Positions 15,402 to 24,081 of a DNA stretch of 64,000 bases are shown here, one piece after another; the stretch's first letter is position 1; each line of letters opens with the position of its first letter. The notes beneath the pieces were generated by a model. That model saw only the letters and a list, made by a program, of their open reading frames with translations. It was not told where the DNA came from and did no database searches. This DNA is from CAVTUU01 sp045804965 (GTDB taxonomy: Bacteria > Chloroflexota > Chloroflexia > Thermomicrobiales > UBA6265): assembly GCA_045804965.1 (NCBI GenBank), contig JBJMMD010000026.1:1-64000 (forward strand). The letters run 5' to 3'. A program made the position numbers and the translations under genes.

Positions 15402-17263
15402 TCTCGGATTTCCTCCGCGTCGAAGATGTTCTTGGCGGCGTTGATTCGCTGCTGGTTCGCTTCGTCCTCGGGCCGCAAGTCGATCGGCGTGGATATCACC
15501 GCGTCGACGTCATCGTCATCGTTGAGAGCGGCCTCAGTTGAGTTCACCGATCCCGTCCGTTCTGGCAATTGAACTGATTCCTGGCGGCGGGGATCAGGAA
15601 TTTCCTCGCGCAGGATGCAGAGTACGCGCACTTGACGACCCGTAAGGCGGGTAATGACATCTTCGACGACGAGCCGCGCGTCGTCGCCGTTCAACTTGTT
15701 CTTATGGAACTCATAGGGTGAGGCCAGCGTTATCTCGTCTCCGCTGACGGCAACTGGGTCGATTGTACTGAGTAGCGCCTCGACTCGGCGATTGACGGCC
15801 TTCACGTCAGCGCGCACCCGCTCCCAAAGATCAGCAACTTGGGCTACCGTGAGGATTTGCACGTTGTTTGCACCGTTGGAAACGACGGCAGTCGGCACGG
15901 TGGCCGCCGGTTTTATCTCTTTGACCGATGCTACATTGCTGCGAACTTTGTCGCGGAGGCGAGTGGTCGGCGCCTCGTCGCCTGCCTGCTCTTGGAGGAC
16001 GTGCGCCGAGCGTTCACGTGGCGGACTTAGCGCGGCCGAAGCGACACTTAGCGCCTGTGGAGCCGACGGTTGCTGGAGTATCGCTTCGACGAGCGCAACT
16101 TCGAGCGGGAGCTGACTGTACGATGCGTGTCGAATCCGAAAATCGATTTCGCTGAATTGGCGCGCAAGCTGGGCCAGCTCAAGCAGTTCGAAACGCGTCG
16201 CCAACGCCTTTGCGTTTTCATCGGCATCCGCTGAACCGCCGGCGCGCTGATGGAGCAAGACGCGCAAATAGCCAACGAGTTGTTGGTTGAGCTGTCGCGG
16301 GTCCTCGCCGGCTTCAACCGCGCGGTTAACCGTTTCGAGTGCGAGCGTGGGATCGCGTTCGGCGAGCGCATTGACCAGCGCTTCTATTCGGTCGTTGCGG
16401 CTAACTCCAAGCAGCGTGCGGACGGCGGCAGCATCGATTAGTTTCGTTCGGTCGTCTGGTTCCGCTTCTCGGTAGACAGACAATTGATCGAGCAGGCCGA
16501 GCGCGTCCCGTAAGCTGCCCGTGGCGTGGCGGGCGATGACATCTAGTGCTTCGTCGTCGATCTCGAGCCCTTCGGCTTCGGCGACAGTGCGCAATCGCTG
16601 GACGATCGGGCCGACGCTGATACGCCGGAAATCGAAACGCTGACAGCGGGAGACGATCGTCTGCAGAAGCTCCTCGGGGTCAGTTGTAGCGAGGATGAAC
16701 TTTGTGTGCGCGGGCGGTTCTTCGAGCGTTTTGAGGAACGCGTTGGCCGCCGCGCCGGTGATTTGGTGCGCTTCGTCGATGATGTAGAACTTTGTTTTGA
16801 GCTGCGTCGGTGCGTACTTGACCCGCTCGCGGAGTTCGCGAATGTCGTCGATGCCGCGGTTACTCGCAGCATCGATCTCGATAATATCAGTTGCGGATCC
16901 AGTATTGATCGCTTGGCAGCTGACGCAGGCATTGCACGGCCGTTCGAGCGGATCGGGATCCAGGCAATTAACCGCCTTTGCCAGCAGCCGAGCAGTCGTC
17001 GTCTTTCCCGTGCCGCGCGGACCACAAAAGAGATACGCGTGGGCGACACGACCGAGTAAGATCGCGTTTCGGAGCGTTTGTACGACGTGCTCTTGGCCAA
17101 CGAGCTCGACCGCGTCAAACGACTGTGGACGGTATTTCCTGTAGAGTGATTGCGTGTGACCCTGTCGCTCTGGCGAGGCACCGGTCGAGTTGGAGTCCGA
17201 CGCTGGAGACTGATGGTCGGCAGCCTCATCTGAATTGAAGAGCGACGGGAATCCCATTCGCAT
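15398..17263 (-). CDS. dnaX: DNA polymerase III subunit gamma/tau
   Basis: The product is about 621 residues and is the clamp-loader ATPase. It shows LYRKYRPQSFDAVELVGQ, Walker A CGPRGTGKTTTARLLAK, a zinc module beginning CNACVSC, Walker B IIDEAHQITG, sensor 1 ATTDPEELL and the SRC arginine finger. A long tau-like C-terminus follows. I chose the ATG at 17263 (17257 is also possible, after an AAAAGG stretch), which leaves room for promoters before the divergent rsmI. The frame remains open to 17353. Confidence 0.95.
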   Translation of the reverse strand: MRMGFPSLFNSDEAADHQSPASDSNSTGASPERQGHTQSLYRKYRPQSFDAVELVGQEHVVQTLRNAILLGRVAHAYLFCGPRGTGKTTTARLLAKAVNCLDPDPLERPCNACVSCQAINTGSATDIIEIDAASNRGIDDIRELRERVKYAPTQLKTKFYIIDEAHQITGAAANAFLKTLEEPPAHTKFILATTDPEELLQTIVSRCQRFDFRRISVGPIVQRLRTVAEAEGLEIDDEALDVIARHATGSLRDALGLLDQLSVYREAEPDDRTKLIDAAAVRTLLGVSRNDRIEALVNALAERDPTLALETVNRAVEAGEDPRQLNQQLVGYLRVLLHQRAGGSADADENAKALATRFELLELAQLARQFSEIDFRIRHASYSQLPLEVALVEAILQQPSAPQALSVASAALSPPRERSAHVLQEQAGDEAPTTRLRDKVRSNVASVKEIKPAATVPTAVVSNGANNVQILTVAQVADLWERVRADVKAVNRRVEALLSTIDPVAVSGDEITLASPYEFHKNKLNGDDARLVVEDVITRLTGRQVRVLCILREEIPDPRRQESVQLPERTGSVNSTEAALNDDDDVDAVISTPIDLRPEDEANQQRINAAKNIFDAEEIRD

Positions 17264-17383
17264 GGCCTTTTTTACGGACAGTAGAGGAGGAGCACTTCGG
17301 CGCAACAAAGTGCCGGTTCCGAGAGTATAGGCATCCGAACGCCCGTTCTTCAATACTTTTGAGTACCATTTTTGGAGCCGATT

Positions 17384-18220
17384 TTGGGAACCCTATATAT
17401 CGTCGCGACACCGATCGGCAATTTGGGCGACATAAGTGCGCGGGCACTCGACGTGCTCGGCAGCGTGGCGTTGATCGCCGCCGAGGACACGCGCCATACC
17501 GGCAAGTTGCTTGCGCATTTCGACATAAAAACGCCACTCGTCAGCTATCACAGCTTCAACGAGCGAACGCGGCGTGAGCGCCTCCTAGCTGCGCTTGCAG
17601 ATGGTGATGTTGCGCTGGTTTCGGACGCGGGCACGCCTGTGATCGCCGATCCGGGGCATGAACTGGTCAACGCAGCGATTGCTGCCGGATTCAGAATATC
17701 CCCCATTCCGGGACCGTCTTCGCTGACCGCCGCCGTCAGTGCGTCGGGACTGGTCGATGGTCCGTTTCTGGCACTCGGATTCTTGCCGCGAAAGGGGAAA
17801 GAGCGGACCACGATCTTGGCCAAAGCAGCCGCGACGTCCTATTCGATAGTACTCTTCGAATCCCCAAACCGAGTTGCTAAAACGTTGAGTGATCTCGCCA
17901 ACACATTCGGAGATCGGCGTTGTTTCGTGGCGAGGGAACTGACGAAGCTGCACGAAGAATTGCGATGGGGCGATGTCAGCAACTTGGCATTGAAGTACAA
18001 GGGCGAAACGGTGAAAGGCGAAGTCGTGATTGTTGTTGCAGGCGACGACAGACCTCAGCCCTCAAATGAAGACGTTGAATCGGTTGTGGGGCAACTCCTG
18101 AACTCAGGACTCAAGCCAAGCGAGGCGGCGCGAGAAGCGACGTCGCTGACCGGCGGTTCGCGGTCGGACCTCTATCGGTTGGCAATTGCGATTTCCAAGG
18201 GGAAGAGCGCAGGCGAATAA
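17384..18220 (+). CDS. rsmI: 16S rRNA (cytidine-1402-2'-O)-methyltransferase
   Basis: The product is about 278 residues, with the tetrapyrrole-methylase fold. Signatures are TLYIVATPIGNLGDIS, AEDTRHTGKLL, LVSDAGTPVIADPG, PIPGPSSLTAAVSASGL and FESPNRVAKTL. RsmI uses S-adenosylmethionine to 2'-O-methylate C1402 in the ribosomal P site. The start looks like TTG at 17384, preceded by GGAG at six bases; an in-frame TTG at 17372 is less favoured. It converges with rodA, with 10 bases between the stops. Confidence 0.93.
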   Translation: MGTLYIVATPIGNLGDISARALDVLGSVALIAAEDTRHTGKLLAHFDIKTPLVSYHSFNERTRRERLLAALADGDVALVSDAGTPVIADPGHELVNAAIAAGFRISPIPGPSSLTAAVSASGLVDGPFLALGFLPRKGKERTTILAKAAATSYSIVLFESPNRVAKTLSDLANTFGDRRCFVARELTKLHEELRWGDVSNLALKYKGETVKGEVVIVVAGDDRPQPSNEDVESVVGQLLNSGLKPSEAAREATSLTGGSRSDLYRLAIAISKGKSAGE

Positions 18221-18230
18221 TGACGGAACG

Positions 18231-19346
18231 TCATTCTGGCTGGAATGCGAGTTTGCGCTGGCGCATGAGGATACTTTGCAGAATGCCTTCGGCGGCGAGA
18301 AATGTCCACACTGATGAAAGGCCATAACTGACAAAGGGTAAGGTGACACCGGTCACTGGAAGGATGCCAAGGTTCATACCGATATTGACGAAGGCTTGGA
18401 AGAACAAGATTCCGGTCACGCCGAGAGCGAAGCACTGACCGAAAGAATCGCGCGCCGCTTCCGCCACACGCAAGCAGCGCCAGAGCAGAATCACGAACGA
18501 GGCGAAGAGCGCCAACATGCCGATAAAGCCGAACATGCTGCTGACGTGGGCAAAGATGAAGTCGGTGGTGCGCACGCGAAGTAGTTCCAACTGGCTTTGC
18601 GTGCCACCATGCAATCCGTGGCCGAAGAGGCCGCCTGAGCCAATACTAATCCGTGCCTGAATGATGTTAAACCCCTGTCCGGAGGGGTCACGCTCTGGGT
18701 CGAGGAAGATGTAGAACCGATCCTTCATATAATTGTGCAGAACGAATTGCCAGGCGATCAGCGATGCCGGAATTGCCATGAGGGCCATGCCGATGAAATA
18801 TAGCCATCGCGTCCTCGTTACGGTCATCATCGAGGCCCAAATCACCGCATAGACCATCGCGGAACCGAAATCCGGCTCGAGAAAGACCAAACCCATCGGC
18901 ACCGCAACGATGAGGAGCGAGACGAAGAAATTGCCCAACTCGCGCATGGCGGCGTCGCGGGAGGAAATAAAGGCGGCGAGCGCAATGATCGTTGCAAGCT
19001 TCCCGAACTCAGACGGCTGGAACGAGATTTGGCCCACGTAAATCCAGCGCTGCGATCCGGCGACGATGACGCCGATCGCTAGCACGGTCCCAAGGATGGC
19101 GATACCGAGCGCGTAAATAACCCATGCGAACGAAACGAAGAATCGATAATCGAGGTTGGCAAACACGAGCATGACGGCTACCCCGACCAGACCGAACATC
19201 GCTTGTCTGACCCCGAGATTGCCGACCGTGAGCACATCTTCGCCGGTCGCGCTCCAGATCGCGACCACACCGAACCCCATCAAGACGAAGGTCGTGATGA
19301 GCATATAGAAGTCGAAGTCTTTCCACCTGTAACCAAACGGTAACAT
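18231..19346 (-). CDS. rodA: Peptidoglycan glycosyltransferase RodA (SEDS family)
   Basis: The product is 371 residues with about ten membrane segments. SEDS motifs: AGSQRWIYVG, FQPSEFGKL, LEPDFGSAMVY, RTTDFIFAHVSSMFGF, and GMNLGILPVTGVTLPFVSYG near the end. It polymerises lipid II during cell elongation, normally with a class B PBP that is not seen here. FtsW is the alternative assignment, but the length and motif forms fit RodA better. Confidence 0.92.
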   Translation of the reverse strand: MLPFGYRWKDFDFYMLITTFVLMGFGVVAIWSATGEDVLTVGNLGVRQAMFGLVGVAVMLVFANLDYRFFVSFAWVIYALGIAILGTVLAIGVIVAGSQRWIYVGQISFQPSEFGKLATIIALAAFISSRDAAMRELGNFFVSLLIVAVPMGLVFLEPDFGSAMVYAVIWASMMTVTRTRWLYFIGMALMAIPASLIAWQFVLHNYMKDRFYIFLDPERDPSGQGFNIIQARISIGSGGLFGHGLHGGTQSQLELLRVRTTDFIFAHVSSMFGFIGMLALFASFVILLWRCLRVAEAARDSFGQCFALGVTGILFFQAFVNIGMNLGILPVTGVTLPFVSYGLSSVWTFLAAEGILQSILMRQRKLAFQPE

Positions 19347-19370
19347 CGAAGCGGTAGGACGTCCCTTCTT

Positions 19371-20195
19371 TTAGAGAACCGTGACTTCGTTGATCGTGAT
19401 GTGGAATACACAGTTTAGTAGCTCAGCAGCTCGCCGGCTCATCAGCATACGAGGCAGAAAGATCTCGAAGTACTGCATCACCGGTGCCATTTCCGTGTCG
19501 ATCGTCAATTCGAGCGTGATCGTTTTCGCCTCGGAAGCGACGCGCAGGAATGACGACGTGGCCGCGTAGTTCACGCGGTCATGTTGGTCAAAGGTCGCGG
19601 GGTCGGTGTTGCGCACACGCGAACGGTGGACGTCCGACTTGTCGGCGAGAATCAATGCCGCGGAAACGGGATGGACCGGCTCGCCGAGCCTGCCCGTATC
19701 GTCGCCATGCGAGCCGATGGCGCCGAGCACGACTGCAACATCCTCCGGCACCATTCCGAGTCGGTTGAGAATGGTATAGGACAGCGTCGCGCCGGTCGAT
19801 GCGTGACCGTGGCGACTGATCACGTTGCCGATGTCATGCAGATATCCGCCGATCGCCGCCAATTCCTGATGGCGCGCGTCATAGTCCAGGAGGCGCATAA
19901 CGTTGCGCGCGATGCTGGCAACGAGGCCGACGTGGCGGAACCCATGCTCAGTGAAGCCGAGCACACCAAGGTTCCTATTTGCCTGGCGGATATATGCCTG
20001 GACTTCGGGATCTTCGCGAACCACTTCGAGCAGCAGGCTTGGCTCGGTGCGAGCGGCAGCCGCGGCCGTTTCCGGCGCGACATCTGTTTTGCCGATCCGG
20101 AGATCGGTGCCAAGTGAATCGAGCACTTCTTCTTCAGAGGAAAGGCGTTCGGCCGTGGGGCTTGTCGCGACAGCAGGAACGCGTCGTTCAGTCAT
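19371..20195 (-). CDS. HD-domain phosphohydrolase-like protein
   Basis: The product is 274 residues. After a 70-residue low-complexity N-terminus there is an HD fold with metal-binding residues in EHGFRHVGLVASIARNVM, GGYLHDIGNVISRHGHA and SHGDD, and ILADKSDVHRSRVR after them. HD enzymes hydrolyse nucleotide or cyclic-nucleotide phosphates, but I cannot name the substrate. It lies 24 bases upstream of rodA and is probably co-transcribed with it, so a link to cell-wall growth is possible but unproven. Confidence 0.78.
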   Translation of the reverse strand: MTERRVPAVATSPTAERLSSEEEVLDSLGTDLRIGKTDVAPETAAAAARTEPSLLLEVVREDPEVQAYIRQANRNLGVLGFTEHGFRHVGLVASIARNVMRLLDYDARHQELAAIGGYLHDIGNVISRHGHASTGATLSYTILNRLGMVPEDVAVVLGAIGSHGDDTGRLGEPVHPVSAALILADKSDVHRSRVRNTDPATFDQHDRVNYAATSSFLRVASEAKTITLELTIDTEMAPVMQYFEIFLPRMLMSRRAAELLNCVFHITINEVTVL

Positions 20196-20517
20196 TGATG
20201 GTCGATGCTCCTAGATGCTAATCAACCCAGTATAAAGGTCGTTGTCATCTTGAGGCCAATGTTCCTGCCACTTGGGCTACGCGAATTGCAAGAAATTTCG
20301 CGCTCTTTGGCAGGCAACTCATCGACATGCCCACGACACCACGCACGGGTTTCGCCGAAGAAACCGTGGCGCTACACTTGCCGTACATAAAGTAAGCGCG
20401 GGTGTGCGAGCGAAGCGAGTTTCTCTTTGATAAGATAGCGCTCGCAGAAGCTCGAAACGGAGTGTTCGCGCGATCCGGAGATTCGATGTTGAGTCGCCGG
20501 TGGGAGCGGAGTAATCA
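20196..20517. other. Intergenic region, no gene seen
   Basis: These 322 bases separate the divergent HD-protein and NfeD genes. I find no protein-like frame and no clear RNA fold. The promoter of the NfeD-flotillin pair should lie here. GAGCGGAG precedes the NfeD start. Confidence 0.4.
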
Positions 20518-21168
20518 ATGCAGATTAACGATGCACTGGATGCGTTCCTTTTGGGCGCGTTTTTTTTCGGCCTCATCATGTCTGGTCTCGCGGTTTCGCT
20601 GGGAGTCGCAGACGCGAGTTTCAGTCATTTTGGGCACCTCGGGCACGCCCATGGTCATCAGGGCGGACACGGTGGCGCTGATGTCGTACAGCCGGTCAAC
20701 ATTGCGACGGTGCTGGCGTTTATCACCTGGTTCGGCGGCATCTCCTACCTACTAAGACACAACGCCGGTCTGTGGGGCATCCTCAGCCTCTTCGTCGGCA
20801 TCTTCGCCGGTCTGTTTGCGGGCTACGTCGTATTCCGCCTGCTCCGGAAGTTGCAATCGGGTGAAGTCGTGCTGAGTGCTGAGGATTTCCGGATTGAAGG
20901 CGTGATCGGCCGGGTCAGCTCATCGATCCGCGAAGGCGGAACTGGCGAGGTCATCTACGAGCAGCGAGGTATTCGACAGGTCTCGGCCGCGCGATCGTCG
21001 AACGGCGAGCCGATTGCGCGGGGCGTCGAGGTCGTCATTGTCAATCGCGCCCACGGCGTCGCGCTCGTCGAACCCTGGGCGTCATTTTTAGGCGATCGAC
21101 ATGCCGACCTCGCCCGCGACGAGGAACTTCAACCTGAGGAACACCAGGCAATTCGTGATCGGGTGTAA
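20518..21168 (+). CDS. NfeD-like membrane protein with His-rich loop
   Basis: The product is 216 residues. A first membrane segment (about 10-30) is followed by a loop unusually rich in His and Gly (HFGHLGHAHGHQGGHGG, residues about 38-54), two more membrane segments (about 62-110), and a C-terminal OB-fold domain (EGVIGRVSSSIREGGTGEV...VVIVNRAHGVALVEP). NfeD proteins partner SPFH/flotillin proteins in membrane microdomains. The gene is directly upstream of a flotillin, as in many genomes. The His loop could bind metal; that is inference. Confidence 0.82.
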   Translation: MQINDALDAFLLGAFFFGLIMSGLAVSLGVADASFSHFGHLGHAHGHQGGHGGADVVQPVNIATVLAFITWFGGISYLLRHNAGLWGILSLFVGIFAGLFAGYVVFRLLRKLQSGEVVLSAEDFRIEGVIGRVSSSIREGGTGEVIYEQRGIRQVSAARSSNGEPIARGVEVVIVNRAHGVALVEPWASFLGDRHADLARDEELQPEEHQAIRDRV

Positions 21169-21284
21169 ATTATGGATATGGTCGATACCAAGAAGGGAGA
21201 TGAGGCAACGCTGCTTCACATTGCCGGACATGGGATAGCACATACGCTTCGCTCACGAAAATCAAGGTTCGAGAGGGGGAGTCA

Positions 21285-22814
21285 ATGACCGAGTTATTGG
21301 TTATCGTTGGTGGGTTAGCGCTGGTTCTTGTATTCGTCTTGGCGCTCGTCGCGACGATGTTTCGCAAGGTCGGGCCGAATCAGGCGCTCGTTGTCTATGG
21401 TTTTGGCGGAACTCGCGTGGTCGTCGGTGGTGGCAAGGTCATCTGGCCGATGGTTCAGCAATCGCGCGAACTATCGCTAGAGCTCATGAGCTTCGACGTG
21501 GCGCCACAACAAGACCTCTATACGAGTCAGGGCGTTGCAGTCAACGTTGAAGCGGTCGCGCAAATCAAAGTGAAGTCAGACGAGGTGAGCATCCAGACCG
21601 CCGCGGAACAATTTCTGAACAAGTCGCCTCAAGAGCGCGAGGGGCTGATCCGGCTGGTCATGGAAGGTCATCTCCGCGGCATTGTCGGGCAATTGACGGT
21701 GGAACACATCGTTAAGGAGCCCGAGATGGTCGCCGACCGTATGCGCGCCAATGTCGCCGATGACATGAGCAAAATGGGCCTCGAAGTTATTTCGTTCACA
21801 ATCAAAGAGGTCCGCGACAACAACGAATACATTCTGAACATGGGCCGGCCGGATGTCGCCGTGGTGCGGCGCCAGGCTGACATCGCGACAGCGGAGGCCG
21901 AGCGGGATACTGCGATCAAGCGGGCGCAAGCTCTGCGGGAAGCGAAGGTCGCCGAGTCGGTTGCCGACCAAGAGCGCGTTATCGCCGAGACGGCCAGCCA
22001 GACTCGTCAGGCCGAGGCGATGCGGGACCTAGATGTCAAGCGTGCGGAATACCTGCTGACTGTCAAGGCCCAACAAGCGCAAGCCGATAAAGCGTACGAA
22101 ATTCAGACGAACGTCGAACAGCAGCGCGTCATCGCAGAGCTCGTCAAGATCGATCAAGTAAAGAAACACGGGGAGATTGCCGTCCAAGAGGCGGAAATCC
22201 TCCGCCGTGAAAAGGAACTTATCGCGACCGTTCTTCGCGCCGCGGAAATTGAAAAGCAGCGGATTGAAACGTTGGCTGATGCCGAGCGGCAGAAACAAGT
22301 GCTGCAAGCGACCGGTCAGTCAGAAGCCCTTCGACTTGAGGGCCAGGCTCAGGCCGAGGTCACCAAGGTTCGCGGCATGGCCGAGGCCGAGATCATCAAA
22401 GCCAAAGGTCAGGCGGAAGCGAATTCGATGACCGTCAAGGCCGGCGCGTACCAGGAGTACAATCAGGCCGCGATCATCGACAAGCTGCTGACCGGGTTGC
22501 CGGAAGTTGTCCGTGCCCTCGCTGAGCCGTTGACGAAGGTCGACAAAATTACCGTGGTCTCGACCGGAGCAGATGGCAACGGCTCGGGCGCCGGCGTGAA
22601 CAAGATCACGTCCGATTTGACGACAATGGTCGCGCAAGTTCCGGCGCTGTTTGAGACACTGACCGGTATGAAAATTGGCGATCTGCTCAACCAAGTTCCG
22701 CAGATTCGCGATGCCTCACACCCGGCGAACGGGCGAGACGCACCACGCCCCCGTCCGGCGGTTGAAGCCCCGACCGCGGTCCAGGAACCGCCTCAGGAAT
22801 CGGACAGTCAATAG
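21285..22814 (+). CDS. Flotillin-like SPFH/band 7 protein
   Basis: The product is 509 residues. An N-terminal membrane anchor (LLVIVGGLALVLVFVLALVA) precedes an SPFH domain (about 35-200; TSQGVAVNVEAVAQIKV, LRGIVGQLTVEHIV). A long Ala/Glu/Gln/Arg-rich coiled coil (about 205-400) has EAEI/QAEA repeats like those of flotillin, and the end is Pro-rich. It scaffolds membrane microdomains. GAGAGGGGGAG precedes the ATG. It forms a two-gene unit with the NfeD-like protein. Confidence 0.93.
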   Translation: MTELLVIVGGLALVLVFVLALVATMFRKVGPNQALVVYGFGGTRVVVGGGKVIWPMVQQSRELSLELMSFDVAPQQDLYTSQGVAVNVEAVAQIKVKSDEVSIQTAAEQFLNKSPQEREGLIRLVMEGHLRGIVGQLTVEHIVKEPEMVADRMRANVADDMSKMGLEVISFTIKEVRDNNEYILNMGRPDVAVVRRQADIATAEAERDTAIKRAQALREAKVAESVADQERVIAETASQTRQAEAMRDLDVKRAEYLLTVKAQQAQADKAYEIQTNVEQQRVIAELVKIDQVKKHGEIAVQEAEILRREKELIATVLRAAEIEKQRIETLADAERQKQVLQATGQSEALRLEGQAQAEVTKVRGMAEAEIIKAKGQAEANSMTVKAGAYQEYNQAAIIDKLLTGLPEVVRALAEPLTKVDKITVVSTGADGNGSGAGVNKITSDLTTMVAQVPALFETLTGMKIGDLLNQVPQIRDASHPANGRDAPRPRPAVEAPTAVQEPPQESDSQ

Positions 22815-22844
22815 GCTCCAAACGCCGAAATGAAATGGCGATGA

Positions 22845-22871
22845 GCAGGGTGGTCGTTCGAACCACCCTGC
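22845..22871 (+). terminator. Hairpin after the flotillin gene
   Basis: A ten-base stem GCAGGGTGGT/ACCACCCTGC with a seven-base loop. The following stretch is only moderately T-rich (GCACGTTTTGAGG). Confidence 0.6.
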
Positions 22872-22985
22872 GCACGTTTTGAGGTTTGATCTGGGTTCTA
22901 GTTGCGGTTGAAAGGCGTGCTATGCTTCCGGTCGCCTCGGGAAGGGCAGCGGCAACCTGAGCAGTTCGGATAAAGGTGATCGGCC

Positions 22986-23549
22986 ATGCCGGACGATCCA
23001 TTCGTCGACCGAGTCGAAGGTGACGCAGAACGCCTGTCGGTGGAAGCACTCGGCGAACCAGGCGATCGGCGATTCCGGCTGCTGGCAGTCGTCAGCGGTG
23101 ATACCCACATCATCTGGCTTGAAAAGCAACAAGTTTTTGCCCTCGGCCGGGCAATCGAGCAAGTGCTCGAGAGCCTGCCGGACTTAGGTCCCGAGCTGAA
23201 CGACGTTCCGCCAATCGCTTCGTTCGACCCTGCAACGAACCAGCAATTTCGAGCCGGACGTATGGAGCTTGGATTTGACGAGAGCCGCAACCGCCTCGTC
23301 ATCATCGCCCACGACGTCGAAATGGAAGACGTGGGCCCGCGCCTCACCTTCCGGCTCACGCGCGGTCAGGCACGCGATTTCAGCGCTGAAGCGGCTGCCG
23401 TTGTGGCCGCGGGCCGACCTCTGTGCCCCCTGTGCGGACAGCCAATGGGGCAGGAACCTCACGTTTGTCCGGAGCAAAATGGTCACCTCCCGCACTCCGT
23501 GGACGAACTCGGCATCGATGGTGAACCCGAAATCGATGACTCCCCGTAG
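22986..23549 (+). CDS. DUF3090 family protein
   Basis: The product is 187 residues. EALGEPGDRRFRLLAVVSG, then WLEKQQVFALGRAIEQVLE and a C-terminal treble-clef-like CPLCGQPMGQEPHVC, match the DUF3090 layout known from Actinobacteria and Chloroflexota. Its role is not established; in other genomes it is often near histidine-phosphatase and mycothiol-related genes, which are absent here. It ends at a strong terminator, separate from the ilv operon. Confidence 0.85.
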   Translation: MPDDPFVDRVEGDAERLSVEALGEPGDRRFRLLAVVSGDTHIIWLEKQQVFALGRAIEQVLESLPDLGPELNDVPPIASFDPATNQQFRAGRMELGFDESRNRLVIIAHDVEMEDVGPRLTFRLTRGQARDFSAEAAAVVAAGRPLCPLCGQPMGQEPHVCPEQNGHLPHSVDELGIDGEPEIDDSP

Positions 23550-23635
23550 TTCCTTCCTCGCGACCTGAACTTTGATACGAACCTCTCCATCGTCGGGGTC
23601 ATTCGATTGCCACCGAGCAGTTATAGGGATTACAG

Positions 23636-23677
23636 GTCCTGCCGGCGAAAATGAACATCCGTCGGCAGGACTTTTTT
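23636..23677 (+). terminator. Intrinsic terminator of the DUF3090 gene
   Basis: A 12-bp stem (GTCCTGCCGGCG with CGTCGGCAGGAC, one G-U) and a 12-base loop, followed by six T residues. Confidence 0.85.
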
Positions 23678-23701
23678 GCCATGTTTTAGCAATATGTTAG
23701 G

Positions 23702-23731
23702 TTGACAGGCATAATTTCGACCGCGTATCAT
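23702..23731 (+). promoter_or_regulatory. Promoter of the ilv-leu leader
   Basis: TTGACA at 23702-23707 and TATCAT at 23726-23731 with an 18-base spacer, placing a start site near 23738 and about 40 bases before the leader-peptide ATG. Confidence 0.65.
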
Positions 23732-23777
23732 GGCAATATCGTTCGAGGATTCGTCCTTAGAGACAGCGGTACCAACG

Positions 23778-23882
23778 ATGTCGATGCCGACGCAACCGAT
23801 CAGCATTATTGGCCTCGTACTTATTTCGCTCCCTGTCGGGAGCGTGTGGTGTTGTGGAGGCCGGCGCCTGGACATGGCGTAG
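23778..23882 (+). CDS. Ile/Leu/Val leader peptide of the ilv-leu operon
   Basis: A 34-codon frame ending in TAG. Residues 8-23 read ISIIGLVLISLPVGSV: four Ile, three Leu and three Val in 16 residues, the control codons expected of a branched-chain attenuator. A second in-frame ATG lies at 23784. The ribosome site is weak. A seven-base hairpin (23827-23844) lies within the coding part. Ribosome stalling on these codons is inferred to set the fold of the downstream hairpins. Confidence 0.8.
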   Translation: MSMPTQPISIIGLVLISLPVGSVWCCGGRRLDMA

Positions 23883-23937
23883 AACGAATCGAACGAGAAC
23901 GAGTGAACAGGGCCTCCCAACGTCGGGAGGCTTTTTT
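23811..23937 (+). promoter_or_regulatory. Transcription attenuator with four pairing segments
   Basis: Segment 1 (GGCCTC, 23811-23816) can pair with segment 2 (GGAGGCC, 23856-23862). Segment 2 can instead pair with segment 3 (GGCCTCC, 23911-23917). Segment 3 also forms the terminator stem with segment 4 (GCCTCCC 23912-23918 with GGGAGGC 23925-23931), followed by six T residues (23932-23937). Stalling on the leader's Ile/Leu/Val codons would hide segment 1 and favour 2:3, blocking the terminator. Confidence 0.78.
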
Positions 23938-24081
23938 AGTGTCTCTCGATCCGGGAACAGCCGAACGATGAACAATTGGGCAATGTTGCTCACCGAACCC
24001 CGCGCGGTCGCGGTTTAGGTTCAACTCACGGCGGGCAGACGATGGTCAGCCGCGTGACGAGCGCGGGAACGGAGCGAGACG

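Noticed and set aside
18219..18235. AATGAC/GTCATT hairpin between the rsmI and rodA stops, considered as a terminator
   Set aside because: The stem is only six AT-rich pairs with no T tract on either strand.
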